Shown here one piece after another: positions 61,218 through 64,000 of a stretch of DNA of 64,000 bases. Within the stretch, counting starts at the first letter, position 1; each line of letters begins with the position of its first letter. The notes under the pieces were generated by a model. That model had not been told where the DNA came from, made no database searches, and was given only the letters and a program-made list of their open reading frames with translations. Location: NCBI GenBank assembly GCA_040766585.1, contig JAXGQE010000007.1, positions 62,001 through 126,000 of the forward strand. The letters run 5' to 3'. The DNA is from JAXGQE01 sp040766585 (GTDB lineage: Bacteria; Bacillota; SLNR01). A program made the position numbers and the translations under genes.

Positions 61218-61736
61218 CTACTCTTCTGATCCATTCTGATCAGCCTGCTTCGTGGCTTGCGGTTTCTCCCCATCCGCATTCAGTGGAAAGACTTTATGCT
61301 GATAGTCTTTCACAAAAAAGCGCTTCCCCCTCTGAACAATCGTGTGGCCTTCCGCTTCCAGCCGTCTCCGCTGTCCGTCAATCCCTTCCGGGTACTTCTC
61401 ATTGAGTTCCCCGTCTTTTTTCAATGTCCGCCAATAGGGGGTTTCATCGGCATTTCGTTCTGCCGATGCCCGCGCTGCTATACTAATAAACAATCCGGCC
61501 GTTAACGGGCAAGTACTGTCTGCACCGTACATCACCGCCAGATGGTAACGCAGCCTATCCGATGGAAGCACATACCCGAAAGGAATTGTCCGCATGATCC
61601 GGTCGTACGCCATGGGGGGTGCAATAAGAAGCCGCGTACTCCCGTGGGTATGGTTGGATTTCGGGTCAGAGATCTCAACGATCTTGGGCAGATCTCTGCT
61701 GTCATGCAGTTTATCATTGAATGATTTTTTCCCCAT
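61218..61736 (-). CDS. MGMT-family (alkyltransferase-like) protein
   Basis: A 172-aa protein with the C-terminal DNA-binding-domain pattern of O6-alkylguanine transferase relatives: PYWRTLKKDGELNEKYPEGIDGQRRRLEAEGH. The usual active-site PCHR is not visible; the equivalent region reads DSTCPLTAGLFISIA, so the catalytic role is doubtful. GAGGGGCGATACT precedes the ATG at 61736. Confidence 0.72.
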   Translation of the reverse strand: MGKKSFNDKLHDSRDLPKIVEISDPKSNHTHGSTRLLIAPPMAYDRIMRTIPFGYVLPSDRLRYHLAVMYGADSTCPLTAGLFISIAARASAERNADETPYWRTLKKDGELNEKYPEGIDGQRRRLEAEGHTIVQRGKRFFVKDYQHKVFPLNADGEKPQATKQADQNGSEE

Positions 61737-61747
61737 AGTATCGCCCC

Positions 61748-62359
61748 TCAATCGATGGTTGGTCCAAGCGCCTCATGGATCCTTTCTGCGATCCACTGGT
61801 GACCGCTGGCATTGGGATGAAGACCATCGCTGAGCTTTTCGGTCACCCATGCAAAATCGGTTCGGCACATGGAATACAGATCCACAAAAGGGATCCTGAA
61901 TTCTGTGCAGATGTCCTGCAAAGCCGCATGATACTGTTCGATTCGCCGGTTGGTATATCGGTATGCATCGCAATAGTTCAGTGTCTTCGTCTCATCCACT
62001 GCAGTCAGCCCCACAACACCCAATGAAAAGCGGTGGGATCGAGCTTTGGTGAAAATGGTTCGGATATTGGTCTGATAAGCGGCAATAGACACATTCTCTT
62101 GACCGTTTTTCAAGAGAACGGCCGAATCATTGATCCCGCAGGCCAGAATCAACCAGATGGCCGTAGGCAGGGGGGTGTTTTTTCGAATGAATGTCCGCAT
62201 CTTGGTCAGACACTGTTTGGATGTAGCTCCCGGGCGTGACAGGTTCACGATGGCTCCTTGGGATAACGACTCGGCTCGATTTTCGAGCCAGTGCGTTACC
62301 CAGCCGCCCCGGGGGTCGTCCAACCCGTAGGCAATGCTGTCACCCAGGATGACCATCAT
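61748..62359 (-). CDS. SGNH/GDSL hydrolase
   Basis: A 203-aa esterase/lipase-fold protein with block I VILGDSIAYGL (catalytic serine), block III IWLILACGINDSAVL and block V DGLHPNASGHQW with the catalytic Asp/His. GGGAGG is nine bases before the ATG at 62359. It overlaps the upstream cysteine-rich gene by 20 bases. Cytoplasmic, with no signal peptide. Confidence 0.88.
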   Translation of the reverse strand: MMVILGDSIAYGLDDPRGGWVTHWLENRAESLSQGAIVNLSRPGATSKQCLTKMRTFIRKNTPLPTAIWLILACGINDSAVLLKNGQENVSIAAYQTNIRTIFTKARSHRFSLGVVGLTAVDETKTLNYCDAYRYTNRRIEQYHAALQDICTEFRIPFVDLYSMCRTDFAWVTEKLSDGLHPNASGHQWIAERIHEALGPTID

Positions 62360-62936
62360 CGCAATCATCCTCCCTGTTGGAATCGATGGTGAGAATCCAC
62401 TTGCACGAATCAGCTCCGGCCAGCAAAGATTGCTTCAATGAAATATCCCGCACATCGAAGACGGAGCAAAAGAATTCACTGAAATGACCGGCACTGCATT
62501 CGCAAAAAAGGGTGCTGTCCGTCGGGTACCGAGCGTTGCCCGCCAATCCGCAGATGCAGCGGGTGCGGTCAATCTCAATGGTACGGCTTTTCGGGGAATA
62601 CGAGAACACAGTGTGGTAGGCCCTTTCTTGGTGGTTTAGCCGTGTAAAAAAATCATTCAAATCCTTAGACTCCGCCCAGATGTCTTGGACAAATCCAATC
62701 CAGGATTTTCCGCAGCACTGCTGTCCGCAGCGGTGCATCACTGCCTTTGTTGGCTCAGACCCCAAATGGGTTTCCATTCTTTTGACCACTCGAAACACAT
62801 ATTGTGTTTTCTCTTTCGGACTCATCTGAGAAAAGGTCCATGACTCGGGCATGATATCCGCCAGTTTGTCTGCCTGGCCCATAGCTCGGATATTTTTGGT
62901 AATGCGGCCGAATCGACCGGATTCATGATACTTCAT
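62340..62936 (-). CDS. Cysteine-rich protein of unknown function (DUF6144-like)
   Basis: A 198-aa protein with a dense cysteine pattern: HRCGQQCC near residue 70, then TRCICGLAGN, FCECSAGHF and FFCSVF further on. The spacing suggests binding of a metal or cluster. It recalls the DUF6144 family, but that is tentative. GGAGGAAGCT precedes the ATG at 62936. It is translationally coupled to the SGNH hydrolase. Confidence 0.55.
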   Translation of the reverse strand: MKYHESGRFGRITKNIRAMGQADKLADIMPESWTFSQMSPKEKTQYVFRVVKRMETHLGSEPTKAVMHRCGQQCCGKSWIGFVQDIWAESKDLNDFFTRLNHQERAYHTVFSYSPKSRTIEIDRTRCICGLAGNARYPTDSTLFCECSAGHFSEFFCSVFDVRDISLKQSLLAGADSCKWILTIDSNREDDCDDGHPG

Positions 62937-63201
62937 AGCTTCCTCCTTTTGATTTTGTCTACATACCATGCTTTGACTGACCGGATCTCTATGAAGCATA
63001 TTGAATGGTTATTTCTTTTCCACTGCCCCATCCCCTTTTTTATAGCCGTGAAAAAAAAAGATCTTCGCACCATACATGGAAGATCCTTTGGCTTCGGATA
63101 TATTACCGCTTGTTGGTTGGAATCGGCTGTTTGGATGTCTATACCATCCATCTGTCCCCAGCATAAATCCCCCAGAATGGGCGATCGTTCTTTCTCCCCA
63201 T

Positions 63202-63732
63202 CTACTCCACAATGCTTCGGCGATTTTTCATGTACAAAGATACTAAGATCATAACCCCAGATAGATGAATCAAAGTCAGCGCGATAAAGAGAATGCGAAA
63301 TGAAAAGAGGGGACTTTCTACCGACATCTTGGGCATGAGAAAGAGCGTTTGGTAATACAGCGGGAAACCGGTCAGAGCCAGAAACGCCAGCAGACGGCGG
63401 TATATATTCCCCCGGGACTGCTGATCATTGAATAGAGACTGATCCATCCCTTCCTGACGAGGCTGCCGGAAATAGTACCATCCGCCTACTTTGGACACCA
63501 GTTCCCATCCAGCATCCTGGTAAAGCTGCAGGTACTCCTCTTCGGACATTTTTCTTCCCAATCCGGGGAAATCCATCTGCACAACATATTTTGGATCATC
63601 CTGCTCTTCGAAAAGGTATTCTCCCAGTCTCACTTGAACCAGTTGGTACCCTTGGTCCGCCATGGAGTCCAAAAACGCTTTCTCCTGATCCTGCTGCCAC
63701 ACCCAGAACCATTTTCGCACTCGTTTATTCAT
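63202..63732 (-). CDS. DUF2812 domain membrane protein
   Basis: A 176-aa protein with a soluble DUF2812 N-terminus (KWFWVWQQDQEKAFLDSMADQGYQL, then DAGWELVSKVGGWYYF) and two hydrophobic helices near the C-terminus (RLLAFLALTGFPLYYQTLF and a final one about 140-165). Proteins of this type are usually encoded next to PadR regulators, as here. Overlaps the PadR gene by eight bases. Confidence 0.85.
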   Translation of the reverse strand: MNKRVRKWFWVWQQDQEKAFLDSMADQGYQLVQVRLGEYLFEEQDDPKYVVQMDFPGLGRKMSEEEYLQLYQDAGWELVSKVGGWYYFRQPRQEGMDQSLFNDQQSRGNIYRRLLAFLALTGFPLYYQTLFLMPKMSVESPLFSFRILFIALTLIHLSGVMILVSLYMKNRRSIVE

Positions 63733-64000
63733 CTTTCTCCCCCATTTCCATCAATCCTTGAGCCACCATCTCCTGCAGCCGTTGGATTTCGTAGCCAATC
63801 AACGCCCGACCCAAGTCCGTCATTTTGTATATTTTCCGCCGCTTGTTCTCTTCATCTTCTCCCAGGGCAGCAATCAGTTTGTTATCCAACAGCGTACTCA
63901 GGGCGCCGTATAAAGTACCCGCTGCCAGCTTCACCCGTCCGGCACTCATGTCATCAACTTTTTTGATAATTCCATACCCGTGCAGCGGTGTATTCAAAGA
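63725..64000 (-). CDS. PadR-family transcriptional regulator (3' part)
   Basis: The 3' portion of a PadR-type winged-helix regulator, open at the window edge. It has PLHGYGIIKKVDD, KLAAGTLYGALSTLLDNKLI and the wing region, ending in a short dimerisation helix with GYEIQRLQEM. The expected N-terminal 10-20 residues lie beyond position 64000; the apparent TTG start at 63997 is not real. It probably represses its own DUF2812 operon. Confidence 0.88.
   Translation of the reverse strand, partial: SLNTPLHGYGIIKKVDDMSAGRVKLAAGTLYGALSTLLDNKLIAALGEDEENKRRKIYKMTDLGRALIGYEIQRLQEMVAQGLMEMGEKDE

Overview
The window looks like the chromosome of an anaerobic, low-to-mid GC Firmicute of the Clostridia type. 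The evidence is the gene order uppP-miaB-mutS-mutL-methyltransferase-miaA-hfq followed by hflX, a YnbB-like gene, lexA and a YneA-like gene, together with strong GGAGG-type ribosome binding sites, frequent TTG/GTG starts, a ydaO-type c-di-AMP riboswitch and UGA-encoded selenocysteine. No rRNA, tRNA, IS element, phage or CRISPR array was seen.

Layout. 1-9.4 kb (+): the 3' end of a rocB-like gene, then uppP and a tightly packed tRNA-modification/mismatch-repair run ending in hfq. 9.4-10.7 kb (-): a CorC/HlyC-type membrane protein. 10.9-13.9 kb (+): hflX, a YnbB-like PLP enzyme, a DUF456 protein. 14.0-15.2 kb: the SOS locus, with lexA (-) and a yneA-like division inhibitor (+) sharing a divergent promoter region that carries three LexA boxes; lexA reads as frameshifted. 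From about 16.9 kb to the end every gene is on the minus strand.

17-28.5 kb holds ion and phosphate physiology: a DUF401 permease, an XRE regulator, an RCK protein behind a c-di-AMP riboswitch and terminator, trkH, trkA, and phoU-pstB-pstA-pstC-pstS with an 11-bp-periodic array of Pho-box-like repeats ahead of pstS. 28.5-38.5 kb holds surE, a nucleoside hydrolase, a HAD phosphatase, an MFS transporter, an N-terminally short Orn/Lys/Arg decarboxylase, a secreted protein interrupted by an in-frame amber codon, alr and a frameshifted ABC-F gene with a leader ORF and possible attenuator. 38.5-49 kb is rich in amino-acid enzymes: MalY/PatB, two paralogous aminotransferases, argH, an arginine-deiminase-superfamily enzyme, a ThiF-like E1, speD, an FAH-family hydrolase, a START-like protein and a class III aminotransferase. 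With the decarboxylase and rocB this suggests arginine/polyamine metabolism.

49-64 kb holds a VOC protein, DUF2207 and LemA membrane proteins, a three-subunit flavin/iron-sulfur dehydrogenase (HcnABC/opine-oxidase type), a split permease with a ferredoxin tail, two adjacent selenoprotein genes, a 5'-deoxyadenosine/SAH-deaminase-type amidohydrolase, an MGMT-family protein, an SGNH hydrolase, a cysteine-rich protein and a PadR-DUF2812 pair running off the end. The most notable content is the selenoprotein pair: a GrdB-family protein (VPVUPLC) and an iodothyronine-deiodinase-like thioredoxin-fold protein (GSFTU). Each would be called as two broken ORFs by standard gene finders, and each has a hairpin just after the UGA. 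Next in interest are the riboswitch-controlled RCK protein and the ABC-F leader.
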